From Paenirhodobacter populi (GTDB lineage: Bacteria; Pseudomonadota; Alphaproteobacteria; Rhodobacterales; Rhodobacteraceae): a stretch of 64,000 nt of DNA. Below the pieces are notes generated by a model. That model made no database searches and was not told the DNA's origin. It was given only the letters and a program-made list of their open reading frames with translations. Each line of letters opens with the position of its first letter. Positions within the stretch are counted from its first letter, which is position 1. The translations under genes and the position numbers were made by a program. The stretch covers positions 124,001-188,000 of the forward strand of contig NZ_SAUZ01000005.1 of the NCBI RefSeq assembly GCF_004022215.1. Reading direction: 5' to 3'. Below, in pieces: positions 1 through 9,358 of this stretch.

Positions 1-423
1 ATAATTCTCAGTGGCCCATTCAGTTGTGATATTCCGTTCGCGCGTCAAATACATGGTGCTGACATATCCGGCGGATATGGACTGATGGACGACCGTATCA
101 CCACGGATCAACTCAGAATATTTGATGGCATCCGCCGCGGGCCAGTGAAATGATTGGTAATCATATTGGTATGTTTCGTTCTCCCAGATGTAATGATTGT
201 CTGGTTCTCCGATCTCATAGCGGAGCACCCATGTAACGGGTGTTCCCGCATAATCATAGTTGTATTCGTCGGCGTTGACGAATGGCACGCCCTGACCATT
301 TTGACCCCAGTCCTGTTGGAGGCGGTAAATTTCGACCCCCGTGTATACCGCCTGCATGACCGCCGCTTGTGCGGGTGCGGCCAGCAGGCCACCTGCCAGA
401 ATGATTGAACCGAATCTGAACAT
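1..423 (-). CDS. Secreted protein of unknown function, N-terminal part (runs off left edge)
   Basis: An open frame of 141 codons with no stop runs from an ATG at 423 to the window edge, so only the N-terminus is seen. The start is MFRFGSIILAGGLLAAPAQA, a short basic start, a hydrophobic core and an A-Q-A cleavage site, which is a good Sec signal peptide. The ATG follows an AGGTG-type ribosome binding site. The mature part is rich in Tyr, Asp, Asn and Glu and has no motif I recognise. Codon use (AAT, TAT, ATA, AGA) is clearly more AT-rich than in the rest of the window. Secreted proteins of this general look in Rhodobacteraceae sometimes end in a C-terminal sorting signal, but that end is outside the window, so this is only a guess. 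Confidence 0.7.
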   Translation of the reverse strand, partial: MFRFGSIILAGGLLAAPAQAAVMQAVYTGVEIYRLQQDWGQNGQGVPFVNADEYNYDYAGTPVTWVLRYEIGEPDNHYIWENETYQYDYQSFHWPAADAIKYSELIRGDTVVHQSISAGYVSTMYLTRERNITTEWATENY

Positions 424-851
424 CGTTCACCTGTCGCTAAGAATGAATGCGGCCAAGATGAATCCTGCGAAAGGATGGCGCATCGCCCAGATGGGGTATG
501 CCGCACCCGTTATGCGGGTTCTTTTGCGGCCCGTGTTTGCGCCGGACGTGCCGGCCGCCGGGGCGGGCGCTCAAGGGAGGGGCCGGTGGCGGTGACGCCC
601 GGGCCGCTCCACGCGATCACCCCGGCGGCAGGCCAGATTCACCGCGCTCATCTCCCGGCGCGCGAAGATTGCGCATCGCGCCGGAGATACCGGCTCGGGA
701 CGCGATCAAGGCGCCGCCGTTCCGCAATCCCGGCAAAACCGGGTAAAAGAACATCGCAGGTGCGGGTTTCCGGGGGTATCTTGATGCGTGTCAAGGAAGC
801 CTCGCCGCGCCTGTGCCAAGATGCCGCGATAGTCGGACAGGAGAACAATAC
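424..851. other. Intergenic region between the left-edge gene and ppk2
   Basis: This 428-base gap holds no convincing gene. Short frames here lack ribosome binding sites and family resemblance. A small hairpin (ACCCG-TTATG-CGGGT) followed by TCTTTT near 507-527 could be a weak terminator. A Crp/Fnr-like palindrome lies at 781-794. Otherwise I see nothing. Confidence 0.5.
781..794. promoter_or_regulatory. Candidate Fnr-type box upstream of ppk2
   Basis: TTGAT-GCGT-GTCAA matches the Fnr/FnrL consensus TTGAT-N4-ATCAA at nine of ten positions. Its centre is about 64 bp upstream of the ppk2 start codon. This suggests oxygen-linked control of polyphosphate metabolism. It is a single site, and no matching -10/-35 pair is clear. 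Confidence 0.4.
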
Positions 852-1847
852 ATGGAAGACCGGATCGCCAGCGAAGCCATCACCCCCGAGGAAAATGCGG
901 CCCCGCCAGCGCCCGCAACCGGGGTGGCGGTGGCCGAAACCGAAGCCCCCGGGGAAGGTCCGCTGCACGGGCCGCAGTCCTTTCCCAAGCTCAATCCGGA
1001 CATGATCCGGCTGGCCTTCGAAAGCGGCAAATATCCCTATCCGCGCCGCATGGGGCGCCCGGCCTATGAAAAGGAAAAGGCGCACCTGCAGGCCGAACTG
1101 CTGAAGGTGCAGCTTTGGGCGCAGGAGACGGGGCAGAAATTCGTCATCCTGTTCGAGGGCCGCGACGCGGCGGGCAAGGGCGGCACGATCAAGCGGTTCA
1201 TGGAACACCTGAACCCGCGTTTCGCCCGGGTCGTGGCGCTGAACAAGCCCTCGGAACTGGAAAAGGGCCAGTGGTTCTTTCAGCGTTACATCGAGCATCT
1301 GCCGACGGCGGGGGAAATGGTCTTCTACGACCGCTCCTGGTACAACCGCGCCGGGGTCGAGCGGGTGATGGGCTTCTGCACCCCCAGCGAATATCTGGAA
1401 TTCATGCGCCAGACGCCCGAATTGGAACGGATGCTCGTGCGCTCGGGCGTGCGGCTCTACAAATACTGGTTCTCGGTCACGCAGGAGGAACAGCGCCGCC
1501 GCTTCAAGGAACGCGAGACCGATCCGCTGAAACGCTGGAAGCTGAGCCCGATCGACCTCGCCTCGCTGGACAAATGGGATGACTATACCGAGGCGAAAGA
1601 GGCGATGTTCTTCTATACCGACACCGCCGACGCGCCCTGGGTCATCGTCAAGTCGAACGACAAGAAGCGGGCGCGGCTGAACTGCATGCGGCATTTCCTG
1701 TCGACGCTGGATTATCCGGACAAGGACCTTGCGCTCGTGACGCCGCCCGATCCGCTGATCGTCGGCCATGCCGCCCATGTGGTGCACAAGTCGGACCATA
1801 TGCTGGGCGCCGCATTGCATCCCGCGCTGCACGGCCCGGCCCGCTGA
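852..1847 (+). CDS. ppk2: Polyphosphate kinase 2 (PPK2)
   Basis: PPK2 enzymes transfer phosphate between polyphosphate and nucleotides, usually making GTP or ATP from the diphosphate. The protein is 331 residues, the usual length of one-domain PPK2. It has a Walker A motif GRDAAGKGG at about 103-111, a Walker B/lid segment FYDRSWYNRAGVE at about 158-170 and the C-terminal SNDKKRARLNCM segment typical of the family. The first 45 residues are an Ala/Pro/Glu-rich, probably disordered extension. I chose the ATG at 852 because AGGAG lies 8-13 bases upstream; a GTG at 813 would add 13 unlikely residues. The gene is separate from ppk1 and ppx, which lie 40 kb away. PPK2 family membership is secure, but which nucleotide is preferred cannot be read from the sequence. 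Confidence 0.93.
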   Translation: MEDRIASEAITPEENAAPPAPATGVAVAETEAPGEGPLHGPQSFPKLNPDMIRLAFESGKYPYPRRMGRPAYEKEKAHLQAELLKVQLWAQETGQKFVILFEGRDAAGKGGTIKRFMEHLNPRFARVVALNKPSELEKGQWFFQRYIEHLPTAGEMVFYDRSWYNRAGVERVMGFCTPSEYLEFMRQTPELERMLVRSGVRLYKYWFSVTQEEQRRRFKERETDPLKRWKLSPIDLASLDKWDDYTEAKEAMFFYTDTADAPWVIVKSNDKKRARLNCMRHFLSTLDYPDKDLALVTPPDPLIVGHAAHVVHKSDHMLGAALHPALHGPAR

Positions 1848-1853
1848 GCAGAC

Positions 1854-1875
1854 CGGCCGGACGCGAATCCGGCCG
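1854..1875 (+). terminator. Hairpin after ppk2 (possible terminator)
   Basis: CGGCCGGA and TCCGGCCG form a perfect 8-bp stem with a 6-base loop just after the ppk2 stop codon. No T-run follows, so it may stabilise or only weakly terminate the transcript. Confidence 0.35.
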
Positions 1876-1928
1876 ACGCACGGGCACCTCTGGACGGCGA
1901 CAGGTCGCGCGGATAGCTTCGCGCGACC

Positions 1929-3308
1929 ATGACACAGGCCATTTCCCCGCCGCAGATGCGGCCGAGTTACTATGAACATCTTCGCGCCCTGCTGCTGCTG
2001 GGGCTGCCGCTGATCGGGTCCAATCTCGCGCAGATGGGGCTGCATGTCGTCGATACGGTCATGCTGGGCTGGTATGGCGTGCAGGAGCTTGCGGCCGTGG
2101 TGCTGGCCTCGGGGCTGTTCTTCGTGCTGTTCATCCTCGGCTCGGGCTTTTCCTATGCGCTGATGGGACGGGTGGCGACGGCGCTCGGCGCGGGCGACGA
2201 AACGCAGGTGCGGCGCGATGCGCGGATGACGATCTGGCTGTCGATCCTGTTCGGCGCGCTGGCGATGCCGGTGATGTGGTGGTCGGGCGCGATCCTGCTG
2301 GCGCTCGGGCAGGCGCCGGCGATCGCCGCGCTCGTGCAGGAATTCCTGCGCATCGCCCTGTTCGGCATGATTCCGGCGCTGATCGTGGCGGTGATGAAGG
2401 GCTATCTGAGCGCCTTCGAGCGCACGCGGGTCGTGCTTCTGGTCACGGTCGCGGCGGTGGCGGTCAATATCGCGATGAACTGGTTGTTCATCTTCGGCAA
2501 TCTCGGGATGCCGCGGCTTGGCCTGCGCGGCGCGGCGATCAGCTCGGTCGTGGTGCAGTCGCTGACGGCGCTCTTGCTGCTGGCCTATGCCGCCCGCGTG
2601 CCGGAGCTGCGCCGCTTTCACCTCTTCGCCCGCTTCTGGCGCCCGGATTGGGAGGCGTTCCGGGCCGTCGCCCGTGTCGGCCTGCCGATCGGCATCACCT
2701 CGGTGTTCGAGACGGGGTTCTTTCAGGCCTCGGCGATCATGATGGGCTGGATCGGCACGGCCCAGCTTGCGGCGCACGGGATCGTGCTGCAGCTCGCCTC
2801 GCTTGCTTTCATGGTCCATCTGGGACTGTCGAACGCGGCCACGGTGCGGGCGGGGCGGGCGCTTGGCGCGCGCGACATCCCCCGGCTGCGCGACGGGGCG
2901 AAGGTGGCGCTGGCATTGTCGCTCGGCTTCGGGCTGGTGACGGTCGCGGCCTTCGTGCTGGTGCCGCGGCCGCTGCTGGGGCTGTTCCTCGATCACGCCA
3001 ATCCGGAATCCGAACGGATCATGATCGTCGGGGTCGGGCTGCTGGCGGTCGCCGGGCTGTTCCAGATCTTCGACGCGACGCAGGTGGTGGCGCTCGGCCT
3101 GTTGCGCGGGATGCAGGATACCCGCGTGCCGATGTGGATCGCCGGCGGCAGCTACTGGCTGGTGGGGGTCCCGGCAAGCTATGTGCTGGCCTTCCCGCTC
3201 GGCTATGGCGGGGTGGGGCTGTGGCTCGGCCTGATGCTCGGGCTGATCTGCGCGGCGACGATCCTGATCGCGCGATTCTGGCGCGGGCCGTGGCTCCGGC
3301 CCGCGTGA
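1929..3308 (+). CDS. MATE family multidrug efflux protein
   Basis: This 459-residue inner-membrane protein has about twelve hydrophobic segments and the two-fold layout of MATE antiporters. Family-typical stretches include LPLIGSNLAQMGLHVVDTVM near the N-terminus and a second-half repeat of the same form, VARVGLPIGITSVFETGFF. MATE proteins of the NorM type expel cationic drugs or metabolites in exchange for sodium ions or protons. It lies 81 bp after ppk2 and may be read from the same transcript, though a hairpin sits between them. The ribosome binding site is weak; an internal ATG nine codons later is possible. Substrate and coupling ion cannot be deduced. Confidence 0.9.
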   Translation: MTQAISPPQMRPSYYEHLRALLLLGLPLIGSNLAQMGLHVVDTVMLGWYGVQELAAVVLASGLFFVLFILGSGFSYALMGRVATALGAGDETQVRRDARMTIWLSILFGALAMPVMWWSGAILLALGQAPAIAALVQEFLRIALFGMIPALIVAVMKGYLSAFERTRVVLLVTVAAVAVNIAMNWLFIFGNLGMPRLGLRGAAISSVVVQSLTALLLLAYAARVPELRRFHLFARFWRPDWEAFRAVARVGLPIGITSVFETGFFQASAIMMGWIGTAQLAAHGIVLQLASLAFMVHLGLSNAATVRAGRALGARDIPRLRDGAKVALALSLGFGLVTVAAFVLVPRPLLGLFLDHANPESERIMIVGVGLLAVAGLFQIFDATQVVALGLLRGMQDTRVPMWIAGGSYWLVGVPASYVLAFPLGYGGVGLWLGLMLGLICAATILIARFWRGPWLRPA

Positions 3309-3440
3309 GGCCGCAGCGCGCAGGACCCACGGCCATAAAATCGGCCTGACTCAACAAGTTGAAATCAGTTTCAAATCCATGGCACGAACCGCATCCGTCA
3401 AGAGCAGCTTTCAGGAATACCCGGAACGCCCTGATGCTTT

Positions 3441-3503
3441 CATCTTTCCATAAATATCCCGGGGGTGAATTGGCCAAAGGCCAAGAGGGGGCTGGCCCCC
3501 TTC
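3441..3503 (+). repeat. Dispersed intergenic element, copy 1
   Basis: The copy has the box CATCTTTCCATAAATATCCC, then GGGGGTGAA, then hairpin 1 (TTGGCC-AAA-GGCCAA) and hairpin 2 (GGGGG-CTGG-CCCCC). It lies 133 bp after the MATE gene, between convergent genes. The same element recurs at 5.9, 12.5, 17.7, 34.4, 41.4 and 54.5 kb. Confidence 0.85.
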
Positions 3504-3584
3504 GCCCTCACCACATGCGCCTCCGTCCCGGGATCAGGCGCGACCCGAAGCGGGGGAATACCCCCGCACCGATGATCGACCCGC

Positions 3585-5196
<1,612 letters not shown>

Positions 5197-5254
5197 AAGG
5201 GGGGGCGCCGCCCATAATTCTACGCCGCTTAACCGAATTTTGGGATTCCATCCC

Positions 5255-5288
5255 CACTCTCCTGTTCAGGCGCAGAGGACGGAGAGTG
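5255..5288 (+). promoter_or_regulatory. Hairpin burying the ribosome binding site of the MarR gene
   Basis: CACTCTCC (5255-5262) is fully complementary to GGAGAGTG (5281-5288), with an 18-base loop. The right arm contains the Shine-Dalgarno sequence of the next gene, whose ATG is at 5291. If it forms in the mRNA, translation would be blocked until the stem opens. This is read directly from the sequence; any sensing role is inference. Confidence 0.5.
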
Positions 5289-5290
5289 TG

Positions 5291-5806
5291 ATGAGCTATA
5301 TGGCACCCGGAAAGGCGACCGGCATGGCCGGGGGGGAGGTCGCGCCCGCGATCCTGCAGGCGTATCTTGATACGCTGGCTCTGGTGGAACGGCTGCACCG
5401 GCTGCTGCTGGATGTCATCAAGGACGAATTCGAAAGGGTCGGCGCGCTGGAAATCAATCCGGTGCAGGCGCTGTTGCTGTTCAACATCGCCGGGAACGAG
5501 GTGACGGCGGGCGAGCTGAAAAGCCGCGGCTATTATCAGGGCTCGAACGTCAGCTACAATCTCAAGAAACTGGTCGAGGCGGGCTACATGCACCATCAGC
5601 GCAGCGATACGGACCGCCGCTCGGTCCGAGTCAGGCTGACGCCCAAGGGCCATATGCTGCGCGAAACGGTCGCCGCGATGTTCGCCCGCCACGCCGAAAC
5701 GCTGGAACAGCGCGAGGTGGTCAGTCTCGACACGCTCGACGCGCTGAACCACGCCCTGCGGCGGATGGAACGCTACTGGACCGACCAGATCCGCTATATC
5801 TATTGA
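5291..5806 (+). CDS. MarR-family transcription regulator (LdtR-like)
   Basis: This is a 171-residue winged helix-turn-helix protein. The DNA-binding part reads NEVTAGELKSRGYYQGSNVS (recognition helix region, about 75-94), followed by YNLKKLVEAGY and the wing DRRSVRVRLTPKG at about 115-127. The segment LVERLHRLLLDVIKDEFER near 31-49 is shared with LdtR, a MarR-type regulator of cell-wall transpeptidase genes in rhizobia. That resemblance is from memory, so the function is tentative. The start codon follows GGAGAG, which is tied up in a hairpin. No transpeptidase gene is nearby. Confidence 0.85.
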   Translation: MSYMAPGKATGMAGGEVAPAILQAYLDTLALVERLHRLLLDVIKDEFERVGALEINPVQALLLFNIAGNEVTAGELKSRGYYQGSNVSYNLKKLVEAGYMHHQRSDTDRRSVRVRLTPKGHMLRETVAAMFARHAETLEQREVVSLDTLDALNHALRRMERYWTDQIRYIY

Positions 5807-5919
5807 CCCGGCAGGTGCGGTTGCAATGCGCTTTGAGGCTGCCTGAATGGACCATCTACGCTTCGCTTCGTGAGGGATTGGTCCAGAACCGCGGTCGAAG
5901 TGCCGGCGGAGAGGGCGCA

Positions 5920-5984
5920 GGGGGGCGCCGCCCCCTCGCGGCCAGTGCCGCTCACCCCCGGGATATTTGAGGAAAGATGAAAGG
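5920..5984 (-). repeat. Dispersed intergenic element, copy 2
   Basis: Read on the minus strand it is CATCTTTCC-TC-AAATATCCC, GGGGGTGA, hairpin 1 (GCGGC-ACTG-GCCGC) and hairpin 2 (GGGGGC-GGC-GCCCCC). It is the only copy without a gene directly upstream on its own strand. It lies 114 bp beyond the MarR stop codon, in the opposite orientation. Confidence 0.8.
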
Positions 5985-6016
5985 GAAAAGGCCGAGGATG
6001 TGGTGAAAACGCGCAT

Positions 6017-6059
6017 CTGTGGCGTCATCTGGGAAATACTGTGGCGGCATCTGGGAAAA
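6017..6059. repeat. Two tandem 21-base repeats (insertion-sequence-end-like)
   Basis: CTGTGGCGTCATCTGGGAAA at 6017 recurs as CTGTGGCGGCATCTGGGAAA at 6039, a 22-base period with one mismatch. Multiple short repeats starting with TGT are typical of the ends of IS21-type elements, but no transposase is seen, so identity is unproven. Confidence 0.55.
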
Positions 6060-6159
6060 AACTTCTCCATGAAGCCGTCAAGAAGGCGTAGGCGCGCATG
6101 AAGCCTTCAGATATGGTCGCCTGAGAGAGGGGTGTTCTCCCGCGTCTTGGCCGGGCCGG

Positions 6160-6195
6160 GTTTTCACACACCCTCGGCCGAGCCTGTGTGAAAAC
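6160..6195. repeat. Perfect 11-bp inverted repeat
   Basis: GTTTTCACACA (6160-6170) and TGTGTGAAAAC (6185-6195) form a perfect inverted repeat around a 14-base centre. The TGTGTGAAAAC string resembles ends of some insertion sequences (IS1182-like, from memory). It could also fold as an RNA hairpin. Confidence 0.6.
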
Positions 6196-6389
6196 TGGGT
6201 TCCGGCGACGCGGCGGAGAACGTTGTTACCTTCGGCAGCCCATAGGTCCACGTGGTGCGCGTTATCTGACTCACTCCGGCACTTCTGGTGAGTTTTCTTC
6301 CAAGGTATTTTCATAGGGCCGAGTTTTGACACCCCCGGCCCTTTGGTGTGGCACTGAAGCGGGGCCGCAACCTGTGAAACCTTCCGGTT

Positions 6390-6503
6390 TCATTCTTCGG
6401 GAAAAGCGGGGGCTGACGCATTCGCGTTTTCAGGGCGCGCGCGGTAGACCGGCGGTGATGATCGGGGTGGCAAGATCAGAATGCCTTTGGGATCCGCGAC
6501 CAT
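6390..6503 (-). CDS. Small open frame, 37 codons, doubtful
   Basis: The frame starts MVADPKGILILPPRSSPPVY and ends in EE. It is preceded by a strong GGAGGTGAAACC-ATG start context, which is the only reason to list it. The protein has no recognised domain, and the frame lies in a region with signs of insertion. It is divergent from the DUF2237 gene. It may be a remnant or not expressed. Confidence 0.2.
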   Translation of the reverse strand: MVADPKGILILPPRSSPPVYRARPENANASAPAFPEE

Positions 6504-6632
6504 GGTTTCACCTCCGGTCCCGGCCGCGTTCTCATGACTGTGATGAAACGGGAGCACCGCTGCCGGCCTCGGGACTTGCGCTGCGACGTCCGCTCCCGCA
6601 GTCTCGCATCAATGCGGCAAGCGGAGGCGGGA

Positions 6633-7013
6633 ATGCAGATCGATCCACCTGTCAATCTTCTGGGCGGTCCACTCGAACCCTGTTCGGTCGCGCCGCTGAC
6701 GGGGTTTTTCCGCGACGGCCATTGCAATACCTGTGCGCAGGATCAGGGGCTGCATACGGTCTGCGTGATCGTCGATGCCGAGTTCCTTGCCTGGTCGAAA
6801 TACGTGGGCAACGACCTGACCACCCCGCGTCCGGAGTTCCGCTTTCCGGGGCTGAAATCCGGGGACCGCTGGTGCCTTTGCGCGTCGCGCTTTCTTGAGG
6901 CACATGAGGAAGGCTGTGCGCCGCAAGTGGTGTTCGAGGCGACGCATCGCCGCACGCTCGAAGTCGTCCCGATCGAGATCCTGCGCCTGCACCGGATCCT
7001 CTGGCCATTCTGA
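6633..7013 (+). CDS. DUF2237 family protein
   Basis: This 126-residue protein matches the small DUF2237 family, whose function is unknown. Conserved parts are NLLGGPLEPCS at 8-18, TGFFRDGHCNT, HTVCVIVDAEFL, GNDLTTPRPEFRFPGLKSGDRWCLCASRFLEA and VVFEATH near the C-terminus. It carries five cysteines, of which the CNT and WCLCA ones are family-typical. The start at 6633 is chosen because GGAGG lies 5-9 bases upstream; an in-frame ATG at 6612 is less well placed. It stands alone and is followed by a clear terminator. Confidence 0.85.
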   Translation: MQIDPPVNLLGGPLEPCSVAPLTGFFRDGHCNTCAQDQGLHTVCVIVDAEFLAWSKYVGNDLTTPRPEFRFPGLKSGDRWCLCASRFLEAHEEGCAPQVVFEATHRRTLEVVPIEILRLHRILWPF

Positions 7014-7019
7014 TTAAGT

Positions 7020-7041
7020 TGAAGTGAAAACTTCAGTTTTT
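7020..7041 (+). terminator. Rho-independent terminator after the DUF2237 gene
   Basis: TGAAGT-GAAA-ACTTCA followed by GTTTTT, six bases after the stop codon. The stem is short, but the GNRA-type loop and the T-run are typical. Confidence 0.7.
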
Positions 7042-7108
7042 CTTACAAGTACAAGATAAATATACAAATAACGCGAGTTTTGATGATCGGGAAAATGACC
7101 GAAACCCC

Positions 7109-8161
7109 TCAGACCTCCGCCACCGGAGTCCAGAGCACGTCGTCGATCCGCGGGGCCGAGGTCGCCAGCATCACCAGCCGGTCGAAGCCGAGCGCGATGC
7201 CGCTGGCCGGGGGCATGTCGGCGAGGGCGGCGAGGAAATCGCCGTCGATCGGATAGCGCTCGCCGTAAAGGCTTTCCTTCTCGTCCATCTCCAGCTCGAA
7301 GCGGCGGCGCTGTTCCGCGGCATCGGTCAGCTCGCCGAAGCCGTTCGCGAGTTCCACCCCGCAGGCGTAAAGCTCGAACCGTTCCGCCACCCGGTCGTCG
7401 TCGGGGGCGGGGCGGGCGAGCGCGGCCTCGGCCGCCGGATAACGGTCGAGCAGGGTCGGCCGACCGTGGCCCAGATGCGGCTCGACCTTTTCGACAAGGA
7501 TCTTCGACAGCATCAGCGACCAGGTATCGTCGTCCTTCACCGCGATCCCCCGCGCTCGGCATTGCGCGCGCAGCGCATCGGCATCCGTTTCAGCGCCCTG
7601 ACAGGTGGCCAGAAGGTCGATCCCGGCGTGACGGTCGAAGGCCTCGGCGACGGACAGCCGCTCGAACCGGGCAAAGGGATCGCATTCGATGCCGCGAAAG
7701 CGGAACCGCGTCACCCCCGCCGCCTGCGCGGCCAGCATCACCATCGCGTGGCAATCCTCCATCAGGACGGTGTAATCCTCGCCCACGCGATACCATTCCA
7801 GCATGGTGAATTCCGGCGAATGCAGCGCGCCGCGCTCGCGGTTGCGCCAGACATGGGCGAAGGCGAAGATCCGCCGCTCCCCCGCCGCCAGCAGCTTTTT
7901 CATCGCGAATTCGGGCGAGGTGTGCAGATACATCGGATGCGCGAGGCCATCGTTGCCGATGGCATCCGTGCGGAAGCCGTGCAGATGCGTCTCGTTCCCC
8001 GGGCTGATCTGAAGGGCCACGGGATCGACTTCGAGGAAGTCCCTTTCGCCAAGCCAGCCCCGGATCGCCGTCTGGATCCGGTTGCGCGCCAGCAGCACGG
8101 GCCGGCGATCAGCGTGACGGGAGGCTTTCCACCAAGGCGTTTCGGGCAGCGTTTCAGGCAT
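7109..8161 (-). CDS. epmA: EF-P lysine ligase EpmA (GenX/PoxA, LysRS-like)
   Basis: EpmA attaches beta-lysine to a conserved lysine of elongation factor P. The 350-residue protein resembles the catalytic half of class II lysyl-tRNA synthetase and lacks the anticodon-binding domain. Motif 2 reads [20 protein letters not shown], followed by EFTMLEWY, and motif 3 [12 protein letters not shown] lies at the C-terminus. The ATG at 8161 gives the start [20 protein letters not shown], typical of the group; the frame is open upstream but overlaps the efp promoter region. The gene is divergent from efp, its substrate, with 97 bp between start codons. No EpmB (lysine aminomutase) gene is in the window. 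Confidence 0.93.
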   Translation of the reverse strand: MPETLPETPWWKASRHADRRPVLLARNRIQTAIRGWLGERDFLEVDPVALQISPGNETHLHGFRTDAIGNDGLAHPMYLHTSPEFAMKKLLAAGERRIFAFAHVWRNRERGALHSPEFTMLEWYRVGEDYTVLMEDCHAMVMLAAQAAGVTRFRFRGIECDPFARFERLSVAEAFDRHAGIDLLATCQGAETDADALRAQCRARGIAVKDDDTWSLMLSKILVEKVEPHLGHGRPTLLDRYPAAEAALARPAPDDDRVAERFELYACGVELANGFGELTDAAEQRRRFELEMDEKESLYGERYPIDGDFLAALADMPPASGIALGFDRLVMLATSAPRIDDVLWTPVAEV

Positions 8162-8258
8162 GATCGCGGCTTTCGACTGGAAATTCGGTTGCGGATGGTT
8201 TAGGCGCTCAGCCATCCGGGCGCCAGAGCCTGCCTCAGAACAACAAGGACCGCAACCA

Positions 8259-8828
8259 ATGGCTAAAGTCATCGCCTCCTCGATCCGCAAGGGCAACGTC
8301 ATCGACATGGATGGCGTTCTCTATATCGTGCTGACCGCCGAAAACGTCCATCCGGGCAAGGGCAACTCGGTCACCCAGGTCGAGATGCGGCGCATTTCGG
8401 ATGGCGTGAAGGTGTCGGAACGCTGGCGCACCGTCGATACGGTCGAAAAGGCCCATGTCGACGAAGAGGAATACGATTTCCTCTATGAAGACGGCGAAGG
8501 CTACCACTTCATGAACCCGGCAACCTACGATCAGATCGCGGTTTCGGAAGACGTGATCGGCGATGCCAAGGTCCACCTGCGCGACGGCATCCGCGTCTGG
8601 CTGCTGACGCATGAAGGCACGGCGCTGTCGATCGAGCTGCCGCAGAAGGTGACGGTCGAGGTCGAGGAGACCGAGCCGGTGGTCAAGGGGCAGACGGCCT
8701 CCTCCTCCTACAAGCCCGCGGTCTGCACCGGCGGCATCCGGGTCATGGTTCCGCCGCATATCGGCGTCGGCACCAAGATCGTCATCAACACCGAGGACAA
8801 TTCCTATTCCGAACGCGCGAAGGACTGA
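8259..8828 (+). CDS. efp: Elongation factor P
   Basis: EF-P enters the ribosome and helps form peptide bonds at consecutive prolines. The protein is 189 residues, the normal length, with an N-terminal KOW-like domain and two OB-fold domains. The modified residue is Lys34 in the loop HPGKGNS (31-37), as expected for lysylation by the divergent EpmA. The C-terminus ends with the typical [24 protein letters not shown] lies 11-15 bases before the ATG. The frame is open further upstream but overlaps the epmA start. Confidence 0.97.
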   Translation: MAKVIASSIRKGNVIDMDGVLYIVLTAENVHPGKGNSVTQVEMRRISDGVKVSERWRTVDTVEKAHVDEEEYDFLYEDGEGYHFMNPATYDQIAVSEDVIGDAKVHLRDGIRVWLLTHEGTALSIELPQKVTVEVEETEPVVKGQTASSSYKPAVCTGGIRVMVPPHIGVGTKIVINTEDNSYSERAKD

Positions 8829-8853
8829 TCCTTCCGGCGATACGGTTTCAGCG

Positions 8854-8878
8854 GGCACCCTTCGGGGTGCCTTTTCTT
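8854..8878 (+). terminator. Rho-independent terminator of efp
   Basis: GGCACCC-TTCG-GGGTGCC followed by TTTTCTTT, 25 bases after the efp stop codon. The stable UUCG loop and T-run make it a textbook terminator. Confidence 0.9.
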
Positions 8879-8890
8879 TCGGGGGATCAA

Positions 8891-9358
8891 ATGGGCGATG
8901 TCTTCCTGCGGCCGGGGCGGGACGGGGACCGGGCGGCCATCGCCCGGATCTGGCACGACAGCGCCGGTTTCGCCGGGGCGCCGTCGCTGCCGTCGTGCGA
9001 CTGGCTGCGCCAGCGCGTCGATGCGCTGTCCGGCACGGTCTGGCAGGTCACGGTGGCCGAGGACGAGGGCGGGATCGTGGCTTTCGTCGCGATCGAGCCG
9101 GACCGGGCCATCCTGTCAGAGCTTTTCGTGCGGCCAGACCGGATCGGGACAGGGCTGGGGGCGAAACTGCTCGGTCACGCCAGGGCGCAGATGCCGGCCG
9201 GGTTCACGCTGTATACCTGGGCCGGAAATGCGGCGGCGCGGCGCTTTTACGAACGCGCGGGGCTCGTGCCGACGCATGAGGGCAGGCATCCCGAACGCGG
9301 GCATCCGGTCGTCCATTATGCGTGGAAACCGCCCGTCAGCTCTTGCGCAGGCGGATGA
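8891..9358 (+). CDS. GNAT family N-acetyltransferase
   Basis: This 155-residue single-domain acetyltransferase starts VFLRPGRDGDRAAIARIW and carries the acetyl-CoA loop around IGTGLGAKLLGHA (motif A, R/Q-x-x-G-x-G/A type). A later NAAARRFYERAGLVPTHEG segment is typical of GNATs acting on small molecules or protein N-termini. The start at 8891 follows GGGGGA; an ATG-like start at 8867 would lie inside the efp terminator. Its 3' end overlaps the 3' end of irr by 23 bp on the other strand. The substrate is unknown. Confidence 0.85.
   Translation: MGDVFLRPGRDGDRAAIARIWHDSAGFAGAPSLPSCDWLRQRVDALSGTVWQVTVAEDEGGIVAFVAIEPDRAILSELFVRPDRIGTGLGAKLLGHARAQMPAGFTLYTWAGNAAARRFYERAGLVPTHEGRHPERGHPVVHYAWKPPVSSCAGG

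Larger units (their letters stand above)
5807..6632. other. Long region without a convincing gene
   Basis: About 826 bases separate the MarR gene from the DUF2237 gene. The region contains copy 2 of the dispersed element, two tandem 21-base repeats, an 11-bp inverted repeat resembling insertion-sequence ends and one small reading frame on the minus strand. A hairpin GGGCCG...CGGCCC followed by TTT lies near 6317-6345. Open frames here show no recognisable protein. The region looks like the residue of past insertions. Confidence 0.5.

Noticed and set aside
648-2996. A 782-codon open frame on the minus strand opposite ppk2 and the MATE gene
   Set aside because: Composition is Arg/His/Gln/Pro-rich without motifs, as expected for the antisense of GC-rich coding DNA. 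The plus-strand genes are clear.
5199-5215. GC-rich hairpin after sdhE as an eighth copy of the dispersed element
   Set aside because: Only a stem like hairpin 2 is present. The conserved AAATATCCCGGGGG box and hairpin 1 are missing.
6326-6898. A 190-codon plus-strand frame overlapping the DUF2237 gene
   Set aside because: No ribosome binding site or similarity, and it overlaps a gene with a clear family match.
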